Part shown: positions 41,273 through 50,662 of the stretch, piece after piece
Layout of the letters: each line of letters starts with the position of its first letter
How positions within the stretch are numbered: the first letter of the stretch is position 1
DNA from: Gramella sp. AN32
Lineage (GTDB): Bacteria; Bacteroidota; Bacteroidia; Flavobacteriales; Flavobacteriaceae
Direction: 5' to 3'
DNA: 64,000 nt
Assembly (NCBI RefSeq): GCF_023718305.1
Contig: NZ_QEYO01000016.1
Span: forward strand, 1-64,000
Translations under genes and position numbers: made by a program
Notes under the pieces: model-generated
Databases searched by the model: none
What the model saw: only the letters and a program-made list of their open reading frames with translations
Told to the model about the DNA's origin: nothing

Positions 41273-43828
41273 ATGGATGATAATTTTTCACCTAGAGTAA
41301 AAGACGTTATTGCCTATAGCAAGGAAGAAGCTTTAAGGCTGGGTCACGATTTTATAGGCACAGAACATCTAATGCTTGGCCTACTTAGAGATGGGGATGG
41401 AAAAGCAATTGATATTCTTAATGCACTAGAAATTGATCTTAGCCATCTTAGAAGAAAAGTTGAAATTCTAAGTCCGGCTAATCCTACCACAGTTGCAGTT
41501 AGTAACGAAAAAAGAAATCTGCATTTAACCAGGCAGGCAGAACGTGCTTTAAAAACAACATTTCTGGAAGCAAAGTTATTTCAGAGTGCTTCCATTAATA
41601 CGGCACATTTACTGCTTTGCATTTTAAGAAATGAAAACGACCCTACTACCAAGCTACTGAATAAGCTGAAAATAGATTATGACGGGGTAAAAGATCAGTT
41701 TAAATATATGATAGCAAGCGACGACGAAGACTTTACAGACAGCCCGGCGGCAGAATCATTTTCTGATGATGATGGCGGCGATGATCCAGCAAGAGAAAAC
41801 CCATTTAGTGGAAGTGGAACTACCGGTAAAACCACTAAAAAATCTAAAACACCAGTTTTAGATAATTTTGGTAGGGATCTTACCGCTTTAGCTGAACAGG
41901 ACAAACTGGATCCTGTGGTGGGAAGAGAAAAAGAGATTGAAAGAGTATCTCAAATTCTTAGCCGAAGAAAAAAGAACAATCCCCTTCTTATTGGTGAACC
42001 TGGTGTTGGGAAATCTGCCATCGCCGAAGGTTTGGCTTTAAGGATCGTAAAAAGAAAAGTTTCCAGGATTCTTTTTGACAAACGCGTTGTCACCCTTGAT
42101 CTTGCCAGTTTAGTGGCAGGAACGAAATATCGTGGTCAATTCGAAGAACGAATGAAAGCGGTGATGAATGAATTAGAAAAGAATGATGATATAATTCTTT
42201 TTATAGATGAAATTCATACCATCGTTGGAGCCGGTGGAGCAACCGGAAGTTTAGATGCTTCTAATATGTTCAAACCCGCTCTGGCCAGAGGTGAAATTCA
42301 ATGTATTGGTGCCACCACTCTTGATGAATACAGGCAGTATATTGAAAAAGACGGTGCGTTAGAAAGACGTTTTCAAAAAGTTATCGTTGAACCTACTACG
42401 GTGGAAGAGACTATTGAGATACTAAATAATATCAAGAATAAATATGAAGAGCACCATAATGTAGAATATACTGATGATGCGATCCTGGCCTGCGTAAAGC
42501 TTACCAATAGATATATGACGGAAAGGTTTCTTCCTGATAAAGCCATAGATGCTCTGGATGAAGCGGGATCTAGGGTTCATATTATAAACATCGATGTACC
42601 TAAACAGGTTCTTGACCTTGAAAGAAGACTAGAAGAAGTACGTGAGAATAAAAATTCTGTAGTCAAAAAGCAGAAATATGAAGAAGCAGCTAAGCTGCGG
42701 GATGATGAGAAAAACCTTGAAAAGGAATTATCGATTGCTCAGGAAAAATGGGAAGAAGAATCTAAAAAGCATAAAGAAATAGTTTCAGAAGATAGTGTTG
42801 CCGATGTTGTTTCTATGATGACCGGAATTCCGGTTAATAGAATTGCTCAAACGGAAAGCAATAAACTGGTCGAACTTCCGAAGAAAATTAAAGGAAAAGT
42901 AATTGGACAGGATGAAGCTGTTGGCAAGGTCGTGAAAGCGATCCAGCGAAACCGTGCAGGCTTGAAAGATCCTAACAAACCCATTGGGTCCTTTATTTTT
43001 CTAGGCCAAACTGGAGTGGGAAAAACACAATTGGCAAAAGTTCTTGCCAGAGAGTTGTTTGATAATGATGATGCTTTAATTAGGATTGATATGAGCGAAT
43101 ACATGGAAAAATTCGCGATTTCAAGATTAATTGGTGCCCCTCCGGGATACGTAGGTTATGAAGAAGGCGGTCAGCTAACCGAAAAAGTTAGAAGGAAACC
43201 TTATGCTGTAGTGCTTTTAGACGAGGTTGAAAAGGCACATCCCGATGTTTTCAATATGTTACTCCAGGTTTTGGATGATGGTTATTTAACCGATAGTTTA
43301 GGTCGTAAGATCGATTTTAGGAATACGATCATTATCATGACTTCTAATATCGGCGCCAGGAAACTGAAGGATTTCGGGCAGGGTGTTGGGTTTGGAACTT
43401 CTACGGTTAAATCCCAACTGGATGACAATGCCAGAAGCGTTATTGAAAACGCCCTTAAAAAAGCATTTGCCCCGGAGTTTTTAAACAGGATCGATGATGT
43501 GGTAATGTTCAATTCTTTAGAAAGAGAAGACATCCATAAAATCATTGATATCGAACTCGAAAAACTATTTTCCAGAATAAATGATTTGGGCTATAAATTG
43601 AATTTGACCAAGAAAGCGAAAGATTTTATCGCTGAAAAAGGTTTCGACAGGCAATATGGGGCACGTCCTTTAAACCGGGCGATTCAGAAATATATTGAAG
43701 ATGCTTTAGCTGAAGAAATTGTTACCTCTCATTTAAAAGAAGGTGATCAAATTAATATGGACCTGGATGAAAAAAAGAACGAGTTGGTAATTGATATCAA
43801 AAAGGCGGTTGAGGAAACAAAATCATAA
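41273..43828 (+). CDS. clpC: Clp protease ATP-binding subunit ClpC
   Basis: This AAA+ unfoldase of 851 residues feeds ClpP. It has an N-terminal Clp repeat pair (FSPRVKDVIAYSKEEA; GTEHLMLGLLRDGDG), two AAA modules with Walker A GEPGVGKS and GQTGVGKT, Walker B LFIDEIH and VLLDEVEKAH, and between them a UVR domain (KKQKYEEAAKLRDDEKNLEKE), which identifies ClpC rather than ClpA/B. The ATG at 41273 follows an AG-rich AAGGAAGATAAG; an in-frame TTG 18 nt upstream is rejected. It is a single-gene unit ending in a strong terminator. Confidence 0.95.
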   Translation: MDDNFSPRVKDVIAYSKEEALRLGHDFIGTEHLMLGLLRDGDGKAIDILNALEIDLSHLRRKVEILSPANPTTVAVSNEKRNLHLTRQAERALKTTFLEAKLFQSASINTAHLLLCILRNENDPTTKLLNKLKIDYDGVKDQFKYMIASDDEDFTDSPAAESFSDDDGGDDPARENPFSGSGTTGKTTKKSKTPVLDNFGRDLTALAEQDKLDPVVGREKEIERVSQILSRRKKNNPLLIGEPGVGKSAIAEGLALRIVKRKVSRILFDKRVVTLDLASLVAGTKYRGQFEERMKAVMNELEKNDDIILFIDEIHTIVGAGGATGSLDASNMFKPALARGEIQCIGATTLDEYRQYIEKDGALERRFQKVIVEPTTVEETIEILNNIKNKYEEHHNVEYTDDAILACVKLTNRYMTERFLPDKAIDALDEAGSRVHIINIDVPKQVLDLERRLEEVRENKNSVVKKQKYEEAAKLRDDEKNLEKELSIAQEKWEEESKKHKEIVSEDSVADVVSMMTGIPVNRIAQTESNKLVELPKKIKGKVIGQDEAVGKVVKAIQRNRAGLKDPNKPIGSFIFLGQTGVGKTQLAKVLARELFDNDDALIRIDMSEYMEKFAISRLIGAPPGYVGYEEGGQLTEKVRRKPYAVVLLDEVEKAHPDVFNMLLQVLDDGYLTDSLGRKIDFRNTIIIMTSNIGARKLKDFGQGVGFGTSTVKSQLDDNARSVIENALKKAFAPEFLNRIDDVVMFNSLEREDIHKIIDIELEKLFSRINDLGYKLNLTKKAKDFIAEKGFDRQYGARPLNRAIQKYIEDALAEEIVTSHLKEGDQINMDLDEKKNELVIDIKKAVEETKS

Positions 43829-43847
43829 TAAATAAGCTAAATATTGA

Positions 43848-43875
43848 AATAGCCGCACTTAGCGGCTATTTTTTT
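43848..43875 (+). terminator. Intrinsic terminator after clpC
   Basis: The stem AATAGCCGC / GCGGCTATT, with a five-base loop and a following T run, lies about 20 nt after the clpC stop. Confidence 0.85.
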
Positions 43876-43937
43876 GCCATATTTCTAAATCTTTCCCTTA
43901 AAATTCAATAGATTTAACATTTTAAACCCTACTCCAT

Positions 43938-44312
43938 ATGCTAACCGAAGACTTAGTCTTAAAATTCGGGACTATTACTGCTCATAATAATTATCTCATT
44001 GTAAGGCTTAATGAGGGAATTTTATTCGATTCTGAAAAAAACCATGAGATCATTAAAATTGCCAAACACTTATATATTAATAAACCGTTCGGCATTATTT
44101 CTTATCGCGTAAATTCCTTTGCCGTAGACCCGTTTGTATATGCCGATCTTGCGGAAATACATAATTTAGTTGGACTGGCAATTGTAAGTGAAAAGGAAAT
44201 CACAAGAAATAACGCTTTAATAATTGAAAAGAAATTTTTTAAAAATCCTGAAAAATTCGAGGTCTTTAAAAATCTAGAAGACGCAATTTCCTGGATAAAT
44301 TCCAGTTTTTAA
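43938..44312 (+). CDS. Small conserved protein, STAS/SpoIIAA-like pattern
   Basis: This 124-residue soluble protein has alternating strands and helices (LKFGTITAHNNYLIVRLNEG, then HEIIKIAKHLYINKPFGIISYR and LVGLAIVSEKE). The pattern resembles the SpoIIAA/CRAL-TRIO-like STAS fold seen in several bacterial conserved proteins, but no motif proves it and no partner kinase is near. It is convergent with hutH, the stops sharing TTAA at 44309-44312. Confidence 0.65.
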   Translation: MLTEDLVLKFGTITAHNNYLIVRLNEGILFDSEKNHEIIKIAKHLYINKPFGIISYRVNSFAVDPFVYADLAEIHNLVGLAIVSEKEITRNNALIIEKKFFKNPEKFEVFKNLEDAISWINSSF

Positions 44313-45814
44313 TCCAGATATACGCTTAGAGAATAATTTTCTAAAAACGATTTTGATTTTTGAATAAATGGAGCCATAACTCTGTCCTCTTTTAAAAAGG
44401 GGACTTCCTTTCTAAAATCTTTTAAAGTATCCTGAAGAATTTTGGAGGTAGTTTTAGGCATCCTGAATTCGAGTGCCTGGCTTGCATTAAATAGTTCAAT
44501 AGCTAATACTGAATTTAAATTTTCTACTACCTTCACCAATTTGGTAGCACTATTTGATCCCATACTTACATGATCCTCCTGTCCGTTTGACGAAACAATA
44601 GAATCAACCGAAGCCGGTGTACATAACTGTTTATTCTGGCTTACGATACTTGCAGCGGTATACTGTGGAATCATAAAGCCACTGTTTAAACCAGGATTCT
44701 CCACTAGAAAATGTGGTAATCCTCGCAAACCTGAAACCAGCTGATAAGTTCTTCTTTCAGAAATATTAGCCAGTTCAGATAAAGCGATGGCCAGATAATC
44801 CATACCTAACGCCAATGGCTGACCATGAAAATTTCCACCGGAAATAATTTTATCCTCCTCAATAAAAATATTGGGATTATCAGTAACCGAATTAATTTCA
44901 GTTTTTATGGTTTTTCGAACAAAAGCCAGGGTATCCTTGGTCGCTCCATGCACCTGCGGAATACACCTGAAAGAATATGGATCCTGAACATTCTCTTTTT
45001 CAGATTTTGAAATTTCACTTCCCTCTAAAAAATTACGAATTCGTTCCGCAGTTTTAATCTGTCCCCGGTGTGGTCGCACCAAATGCACCAATTCATCAAA
45101 CGGGGATAAATTACAATCAAACGCATCCATGGAAATTGCGCCAATTAAATCTGCCAAATAAGATAATCTATAAGCCTTCAGCAAAGAGTGCACTGCATGC
45201 GCGCTCATGAATTGAGTTCCGTTAAGCAGCGCCAATCCTTCTTTACTTTTAAGTTTGAGTGGCTCCCAGTTCAATTTATTTAAAAGCTCATTTCCGGAAA
45301 TTTTTTCATTTTCGTAAACCACTTCACCATCACCAATCAAAGGCAATGATAAATGGGCTAATGGCGCAAGATCGCCCGATGCCCCCAGAGAACCCTGCGC
45401 ATAAATTATGGGAAGAATCCCGAGATTGAACATTTCAATAAGCCTTTCTACAGTTTCCATGCTAACTCCGGAATTACCATAACTTAAAGACTGAATTTTT
45501 AAAAGAAGCATTAATTTAACGATCTCACCTTCTACCAAATCTCCTGTCCCACAAGCATGGGAACGTACCAGATTTTCCTGAAGCTCCGTAAGCTTTTCAG
45601 AATTGATCTTTACGTTACATAATGCACCAAAGCCAGTATTAATTCCATAAACAGGCTTATCACTCGCTTTTATTTTTTTGTCCAGGTACTCCCTGGATTT
45701 TCGAATATTTAATTTGGACTCATCACTTAGTTCCAGCAATTTATTTTCATTTAAAATTTCAGAAATTTCCTGAAGATCTAAAACCGCAGAACTTATATAA
45801 TGATATTTTTGCAT
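44309..45814 (-). CDS. hutH: Histidine ammonia-lyase
   Basis: The enzyme deaminates histidine to urocanate using a self-formed MIO cofactor from Ala145-Ser146-Gly147 (GSLGASGDLAPL). Tyr56 in VYGINTGFG and the TDNPNIF segment are the other active-site hallmarks, and 501 residues is normal length. A short N-terminal extension (MQKYHYISS) precedes the usual start. No urocanase or imidazolonepropionase gene adjoins it, so the rest of the pathway must be elsewhere. Related aromatic ammonia-lyases exist; HutH is the most likely call. Confidence 0.88.
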   Translation of the reverse strand: MQKYHYISSAVLDLQEISEILNENKLLELSDESKLNIRKSREYLDKKIKASDKPVYGINTGFGALCNVKINSEKLTELQENLVRSHACGTGDLVEGEIVKLMLLLKIQSLSYGNSGVSMETVERLIEMFNLGILPIIYAQGSLGASGDLAPLAHLSLPLIGDGEVVYENEKISGNELLNKLNWEPLKLKSKEGLALLNGTQFMSAHAVHSLLKAYRLSYLADLIGAISMDAFDCNLSPFDELVHLVRPHRGQIKTAERIRNFLEGSEISKSEKENVQDPYSFRCIPQVHGATKDTLAFVRKTIKTEINSVTDNPNIFIEEDKIISGGNFHGQPLALGMDYLAIALSELANISERRTYQLVSGLRGLPHFLVENPGLNSGFMIPQYTAASIVSQNKQLCTPASVDSIVSSNGQEDHVSMGSNSATKLVKVVENLNSVLAIELFNASQALEFRMPKTTSKILQDTLKDFRKEVPFLKEDRVMAPFIQKSKSFLENYSLSVYLD

Positions 45815-45836
45815 TTTGTTATTATGAATATAATTA

Positions 45837-45867
45837 CAAAAATCTCCTTTAAAAGGACGCTTTGCAA
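45837..45867 (-). promoter_or_regulatory. Candidate sigma-A promoter of hutH
   Basis: On the minus strand TTG (complement of 45865-45867), 20 nt, then GATTTTTG (complement of 45837-45844) precede the hutH ATG by about 20 nt. This is one mismatch from the TAnnTTTG consensus. Confidence 0.5.
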
Positions 45868-45910
45868 CAAATTTCCAAGTAAAATAAGTTTTTGTTGATT
45901 ATTCTTTAAT

Positions 45911-47431
45911 TTATGCTATTTCCTGATTCTCAAATAAGGCTTTAAAAGCGCTACCCATATTTTGGGCAATCATACCAGCAGTTAAACCTTCAAATCCTTC
46001 ATCAGCAGCAATAATATCCCCGCAAAGCCCATGTAAATACACTCCTAAAACTGCGGCTACCGGTGGATCATATTTTTGACCCAGCAACGAGGTAATCACC
46101 CCGGATAGCACATCACCACTACCTGCTGTTGCCATTCCCGGATTACCAGAAGTATTGATATAAATTTCATCCCTATTAATAATCATGGTATGAGTTCCTT
46201 TGATGACGATGATCACTTTATATTTTTTACTGAATTCCTTTGCTAATTTTAGTTTCTCAATATCATCTTTCCATTTCCCTAGTAGCCTTTTTAGCTCCCC
46301 GGGATGCGGAGTTAAAATTGAATTTTCAGGAAGCAGATCCTGTAAACCTTTATGTTGTGAAAGAATATTTAAACCATCTGCATCAATGAGCATAGGAGTT
46401 TTTTGCTTTTTTAAAAAATTTTCTAATGAATGCACAGTTTCTTCTGCTGTGCCTGCTCCGGGACCAAAACAAACAGTATCTGCTTTAAAATTTTTCGGAA
46501 AATCAGATAGGATTTTTGCATTCTTATCTGTAATTACCATAGCTTCAGGAAGTCCCGTCTGGATAATAGTATAGCCAGATTCGGGAATGTATAAGGTACA
46601 TAGACCTGTGCCTGTATGCATTGCCGCTGTAGCAGTTAATAACACACTTCCCATTTTTCCATAACTTCCGCCGGCAACTAAGATATTTCCATAATCGCCT
46701 TTATGTGAATTAGGTTTTCTTGGTTTATATAAAATTTTAGCCTGCTCCTTTCCTACCAAAAATGTTTCAGATTTTACTTCAGCGAGGTATTGCCTGTCTA
46801 TTGCTATATCCAACACCTGAAATTCCCCCACATAATCCATAGTATCAGGCAGGAAAAAACTAAGTTTTGGATTCTGAAAGCTTAGCGTATAATCTGCATG
46901 AACGATAGCATCAGATTGACTGATTTTATCAGGAAAAAGTCCGCTGGGCATATCAATGGCCAAAACGAATGCGCCAGATTTGTTGATACGCTCTATCAAT
47001 TTACACATCCAGCCTTTAATCTTGCGGTTCAAACCAATCCCAAAAATAGCATCGATCACAAAATCCCCCTGATCAATTTCAGGAATACCATCTTCTTCTT
47101 TGATCAATTGTGGCCAGTCTTTGGTGGTCTCCTTAAATTTCTCGTAATTATTCAGAAAATCATCGGAGCGTTTATCAGTATAATTTACCACATAAACTTC
47201 CACGGTATATCCATGCTGCACTAAATGGCGGGCTACCACCAAACCATCACCACCGTTATTTCCTATTCCGCAGAAAATTTTAACCGGAATTTGTGCCCCC
47301 TGTAGACGATTGTGAATTTGTTTGAAAATAAGCGTTCCCGCTCTTTCCATTAATTCTTCTGAAGTTATGCCTTGTCTTTCAATCGTAATTCGATCTCCCT
47401 CGGCAATCTGCGCAGCAGTAAGTATTTTCAT
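45911..47431 (-). CDS. nnr: Bifunctional NAD(P)H-hydrate epimerase/dehydratase
   Basis: This metabolite-repair enzyme of about 506 residues epimerises damaged NAD(P)H hydrates (N-terminal YjeF domain with GIGNNGGDGLVVARHL) and dehydrates the S-form with ADP (C-terminal ribokinase-like domain with CFGPGAGT and NPGMATAGSGDVLSGVI). The two domains are fused, as in E. coli. The ATG at 47431 gives the family start MKILTAAQIAEGDR; an earlier start six codons upstream is less likely. It is divergent from gcvT. Confidence 0.92.
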   Translation of the reverse strand: MKILTAAQIAEGDRITIERQGITSEELMERAGTLIFKQIHNRLQGAQIPVKIFCGIGNNGGDGLVVARHLVQHGYTVEVYVVNYTDKRSDDFLNNYEKFKETTKDWPQLIKEEDGIPEIDQGDFVIDAIFGIGLNRKIKGWMCKLIERINKSGAFVLAIDMPSGLFPDKISQSDAIVHADYTLSFQNPKLSFFLPDTMDYVGEFQVLDIAIDRQYLAEVKSETFLVGKEQAKILYKPRKPNSHKGDYGNILVAGGSYGKMGSVLLTATAAMHTGTGLCTLYIPESGYTIIQTGLPEAMVITDKNAKILSDFPKNFKADTVCFGPGAGTAEETVHSLENFLKKQKTPMLIDADGLNILSQHKGLQDLLPENSILTPHPGELKRLLGKWKDDIEKLKLAKEFSKKYKVIIVIKGTHTMIINRDEIYINTSGNPGMATAGSGDVLSGVITSLLGQKYDPPVAAVLGVYLHGLCGDIIAADEGFEGLTAGMIAQNMGSAFKALFENQEIA

Positions 47432-47519
47432 AAGATAACTTTCATTCAACTTTCAACTCAAATATAAATATCTAAATTCAGCATTTTGAACATTATCCTA
47501 TAAAAAGCTTCAAATCGTA

Positions 47520-47548
47520 TTGTATTCAGATTAGATTGAATAAATTTG
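47520..47548 (+). promoter_or_regulatory. Sigma-A promoter of gcvT
   Basis: TTG at 47520-47522 is followed by 18 nt and TAAATTTG at 47541-47548, a full -7 consensus match. The predicted transcript begins only about 12 nt before the ATG at 47567, which rules out the upstream in-frame start at 47546. Confidence 0.6.
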
Positions 47549-47566
47549 GGCAAATTTTTGAAAATA

Positions 47567-48649
47567 ATGAAAGAGATTGCCCTATCTACCAAACATAAAG
47601 AACTCAATGCCAAAATGATTCCTTTTGCAGGATTTACCATGCCTGTTTCTTACGAAGGTGTGAATGCGGAACATCAAAATGTGCGGGAAAACCTGGGGGT
47701 TTTTGATGTTTCCCACATGGGTGAATTTTTAATTTCCGGAACCCACGCTTTAGAACTCATACAATCTATTAGCAGCAATGACGCTTCGAAACTGGTGAAC
47801 GGGCAGGCGCAGTATTCGTGTATGCCTAATCATGAAGGCGGGATTGTGGACGATCTTATTATTTACAAAATAGACGAAGAAAAATATTTACTGGTTGTAA
47901 ATGCCAGCAACATCGAAAAAGACTGGAACTGGATCTCTCAGCATAATTCCATGGATGCTACTTTGCGCGACATGAGCGACGAGATGTCATTGTTGGCAAT
48001 CCAGGGGCCCAAAGCAGCGGAAGCTATGCAATCCCTTACCGATGTTGACCTAAAAAACATGAAGTTCTACACCTTTAAACTTGGAACTTTTGCCGGCATA
48101 GAAAAGGTGATTATTTCAGCAACGGGATATACAGGAAGTGGTGGCTTTGAAATCTATTTCAGAAATGACGACGCAGAGCAAATTTGGGATTCGGTAATGG
48201 AGGCAGGAAAAGATTTCGGGATCAAGCCTATTGGCCTTGCTGCAAGGGATACTCTTAGATTGGAAATGGGGTATAGCCTCTACGGAAATGATATTGATGA
48301 CACTACTTCCCCAATAGAAGCCGGGCTTGGGTGGATCACAAAATTCAGCAAAGATTTTATCAATTCTGAAGCTCTAAAAGCTGAAAAAGAAAAGGGTGCT
48401 TCTAGAAAACTTGTTGCCTTTGAACTTGATGAAAAAGGAATACCAAGACAGGGTTACGATATTGTAGATGAAAATGGTAAGAAAATTGGAGTAGTCACTT
48501 CGGGCACTATGTCACCATCGTTGGACAAGGGGATTGGATTAGGATATATTCCTGCGGAAAAGGCGGGTTTTGGAAATAAAATTTTCATTCAAATTCGCAA
48601 AAAAGCGGTCTCTGCCACACAGGTGAAATTGCCCTTTTATAAAGGATAA
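47567..48649 (+). CDS. gcvT: Aminomethyltransferase (glycine cleavage T-protein)
   Basis: The T-protein transfers the aminomethyl carbon from lipoylated H-protein to tetrahydrofolate. The 360-residue protein has MPFAGFTMPVSYEG-like folate-binding sequence (here MIPFAGFTMPVSYEG), VSHMGEF, LAARDTLRLEMGYSLYG and the C-terminal barrel with GVVTSGTMSPSL. No gcvH or gcvP adjoins it, so the glycine cleavage genes are dispersed. It is followed 5 bp later by a TTG-start epimerase-like gene and is probably cotranscribed with it. Confidence 0.95.
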   Translation: MKEIALSTKHKELNAKMIPFAGFTMPVSYEGVNAEHQNVRENLGVFDVSHMGEFLISGTHALELIQSISSNDASKLVNGQAQYSCMPNHEGGIVDDLIIYKIDEEKYLLVVNASNIEKDWNWISQHNSMDATLRDMSDEMSLLAIQGPKAAEAMQSLTDVDLKNMKFYTFKLGTFAGIEKVIISATGYTGSGGFEIYFRNDDAEQIWDSVMEAGKDFGIKPIGLAARDTLRLEMGYSLYGNDIDDTTSPIEAGLGWITKFSKDFINSEALKAEKEKGASRKLVAFELDEKGIPRQGYDIVDENGKKIGVVTSGTMSPSLDKGIGLGYIPAEKAGFGNKIFIQIRKKAVSATQVKLPFYKG

Positions 48650-48654
48650 TTTTT

Positions 48655-49470
48655 TTGAAAAAAATATTGATCTTAGGCGGTAGCGGATTTATTGGCAATG
48701 CACTCTACAAAGAGCTCCTGCCCTATTTTAATACGCATTGTAGCTTTAGAACCCCAAATGATTTTTTCGAGGAAAACCATCAGTTCCATCAGTTTGATAT
48801 GGAAACTGAAAATATTGACATCCTTCTTCAGAATTTAAAACCAGATATCATAATCTCTGCAACTCGGGGAAATTTCGATGCCCAGGTAAACCTGCATTTT
48901 TCCATTATCAGATATTTAGTGAATTTTAAAAGCAAACTAATCTTTATTAGTTCAGCGAATGTTTTTGATGCTTTCACAAATTATCCTTCCTACGAATATG
49001 ATAAAACACTTAGTATGAGTGTGTACGGTAGATTTAAGATCAAAATTGAGAATGCGCTGTTACGACTTCCCAACCATATGTATAATATCGTGCGCCTGCC
49101 TATGGTTTTTGGAAAAAATTCCCCCAGAGTGAAAGAAATACGGGGATTTCTGGATGTAAATGAAGCGATGGAAGTTTTCCCGAATGTGGTTATAAATACT
49201 ACTGAAATTCAAAAAGTAACCCAGCAAATTCATTATATAATCAATAGAAATAAGCAGGGCGTTTTTCATTTAGGTTCGAAAGACCTTATACATCAAAAAG
49301 ATTTTATCGAGGATATTTGCGAAGGTTTGGGATATGAAAATCCGCTTTTCAAAAATGTATATGATTCCAATAATGATCGATACCTGGCGGTTTTACCTAA
49401 AGACAACAAACTTCCTAAAAACCTTCAAATCACGGTCAAGGATGTTGTGGAGGCCTCAACAAAGCTTTAG
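48655..49470 (+). CDS. NAD(P)-dependent epimerase/dehydratase-like protein (RmlD-like SDR)
   Basis: This 271-residue extended SDR has the cofactor motif ILGGSGFIGNAL, the serine of FISSANVFDA and Tyr/Lys in YGRFKIK. It resembles RmlD and other sugar-nucleotide epimerases/reductases but lacks a clear family assignment. The start is TTG (TTGAAAAAAATATTG), just 6 bp after gcvT, and no in-frame ATG precedes the Rossmann motif, so TTG is required. It probably acts on a nucleotide sugar; its link to glycine cleavage is unclear and may be only transcriptional. Confidence 0.75.
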   Translation: MKKILILGGSGFIGNALYKELLPYFNTHCSFRTPNDFFEENHQFHQFDMETENIDILLQNLKPDIIISATRGNFDAQVNLHFSIIRYLVNFKSKLIFISSANVFDAFTNYPSYEYDKTLSMSVYGRFKIKIENALLRLPNHMYNIVRLPMVFGKNSPRVKEIRGFLDVNEAMEVFPNVVINTTEIQKVTQQIHYIINRNKQGVFHLGSKDLIHQKDFIEDICEGLGYENPLFKNVYDSNNDRYLAVLPKDNKLPKNLQITVKDVVEASTKL

Positions 49471-49557
49471 CTGTTAATCTTAACTTAATTGATTTCACTA
49501 AATTCATCTTTCTCCTTTTGAATTTCTAAATTGAGTATTCAACCAAAAATAAAGATT

Positions 49558-49848
49558 ATGGGCAAATTAAGCGATTCTGAAATTGAGAAAAAACTGAATG
49601 ATTTCCAGGGATGGACTTATGCGAAAAATGCGATTCATACTTCTTTTCAGTTTGAAAATTTTAAAGAAGCATTTACAGTAATGACGAGAATTGCCTTTGA
49701 AGCTGAAGCTTTACAACATCACCCCAATTGGGCAAATTCCTATAACGAAGTTGAAATTAGCCTCTCTACCCATGATGAAGATGGGGTAACCGAGAAAGAT
49801 TTTAAACTGGCCAGAGCCATTGAAGATATTATTGAAGCATCAAATTAA
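49558..49848 (+). CDS. 4a-hydroxytetrahydrobiopterin dehydratase
   Basis: This 96-residue protein has the pterin carbinolamine dehydratase motif ALQHHPNW (catalytic His residues) and STHDEDGVTEKD. The enzyme regenerates pterin cofactor after aromatic amino-acid hydroxylation, which would fit tyrosine/phenylalanine use, although no hydroxylase gene is in the window. The start ATG at 49558 gives MGKLSDSEIEKKLNDF; an upstream extension is less likely. Confidence 0.92.
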   Translation: MGKLSDSEIEKKLNDFQGWTYAKNAIHTSFQFENFKEAFTVMTRIAFEAEALQHHPNWANSYNEVEISLSTHDEDGVTEKDFKLARAIEDIIEASN

Positions 49849-49869
49849 TCGAAAATAACTGTAAGAATC

Positions 49870-49908
49870 AGAAGCTTCAAATTGTCCATGATAATTTGGA
49901 GCTTTTTT
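49870..49908 (+). terminator. Intrinsic terminator after the pterin dehydratase gene
   Basis: The stem AAGCTTCAAATT / AATTTGGAGCTT, with one mismatch and a nine-base loop, is followed by a T run. The T run merges into the yebC promoter. Confidence 0.75.
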
Positions 49909-49909
49909 A

Positions 49910-49917
49910 TATTTTTG
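49910..49917 (+). promoter_or_regulatory. -7 promoter element of the yebC gene
   Basis: TATTTTTG at 49910-49917 is a full consensus match 25 nt before the ATG at 49943. It immediately follows the terminator of the previous gene, separating the two units. Confidence 0.55.
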
Positions 49918-49942
49918 CGCCGGGACTTTTTAAAAGTACACT

Positions 49943-50662
49943 ATGGGAAGAGCATTTGAATTTAGGAAAGCAAGAAAAATGAAACGCTGGTCGGCCATGT
50001 CCAAAGCATTTACCAGAATTGGTAAAGATATTGTGATGGCGGTAAAAGAAGGCGGGCCAGATCCTGATGCAAATTCAAAATTGCGGGCAGTTATTCAGAA
50101 TGCGAAAAGTGTAAACATGCCTAAAGATAATATTGAACGTGCAATCAAGCGCGCTTCAGATAAATCCCAGGGTGATTATAAGGTTGTACTTTTTGAAGGT
50201 TATGCTCCGCATGGTATCGCCGTTCTCGTGGAAACCGCTACCGATAATAATAATCGTACAGTTGCCAACATTCGCTCACATTTTAATAAATGTGATGGGA
50301 ATCTTGGAACTTCAGGTTCTGTGGAATTTATGTTTGATCATACCTGCAATTTCACCATAAGCAACGAAGGTCAGGATCCGGAAGAATTGGAGTTGGAATT
50401 AATTGATTTTGGTGCAGAAGAAGTTTTCGAGGACGAAGATGGAATCCATATCTACGCACCTTTTGAAAATTTTGGAAGTATCCAGAAAGAACTTGAAAAC
50501 AGGAATATCGAAATCATTTCTTCAGGATTTGAAAGAATTCCGCAGGTTACAAAACTTTTAAGTGGGGAAGATGTTGAAGATGTAGAAAAATTATTGGAGA
50601 AACTGGAAGAAGATGATGATGTGCAAAACGTCTATCACACCATGGAAACTTCAGAAGAATAA
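49943..50662 (+). CDS. YebC/PmpR/TACO1-family regulator
   Basis: This 239-residue protein has the family start MGRAFEFRKARKMKRW and the blocks KLRAVIQNAKSVNMPKDNIERAIKRA and YAPHGIAVLVETATDNNNRTVANIR. YebC proteins are known as transcriptional regulators (PmpR) and, in more recent work on the family, as translation factors that help ribosomes at polyproline stretches. Whether one or both apply here is not visible. It is convergent with the acyltransferase gene, with stops directly adjacent. Confidence 0.93.
   Translation: MGRAFEFRKARKMKRWSAMSKAFTRIGKDIVMAVKEGGPDPDANSKLRAVIQNAKSVNMPKDNIERAIKRASDKSQGDYKVVLFEGYAPHGIAVLVETATDNNNRTVANIRSHFNKCDGNLGTSGSVEFMFDHTCNFTISNEGQDPEELELELIDFGAEEVFEDEDGIHIYAPFENFGSIQKELENRNIEIISSGFERIPQVTKLLSGEDVEDVEKLLEKLEEDDDVQNVYHTMETSEE

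Noticed and set aside
688..45814. Histidine-utilisation operon from FGase (688) and hutH (44309)
   Set aside because: The genes are 43 kb apart in unrelated operons, and no hutU, hutI or regulator is present; the FGase is coupled to ligase genes instead.
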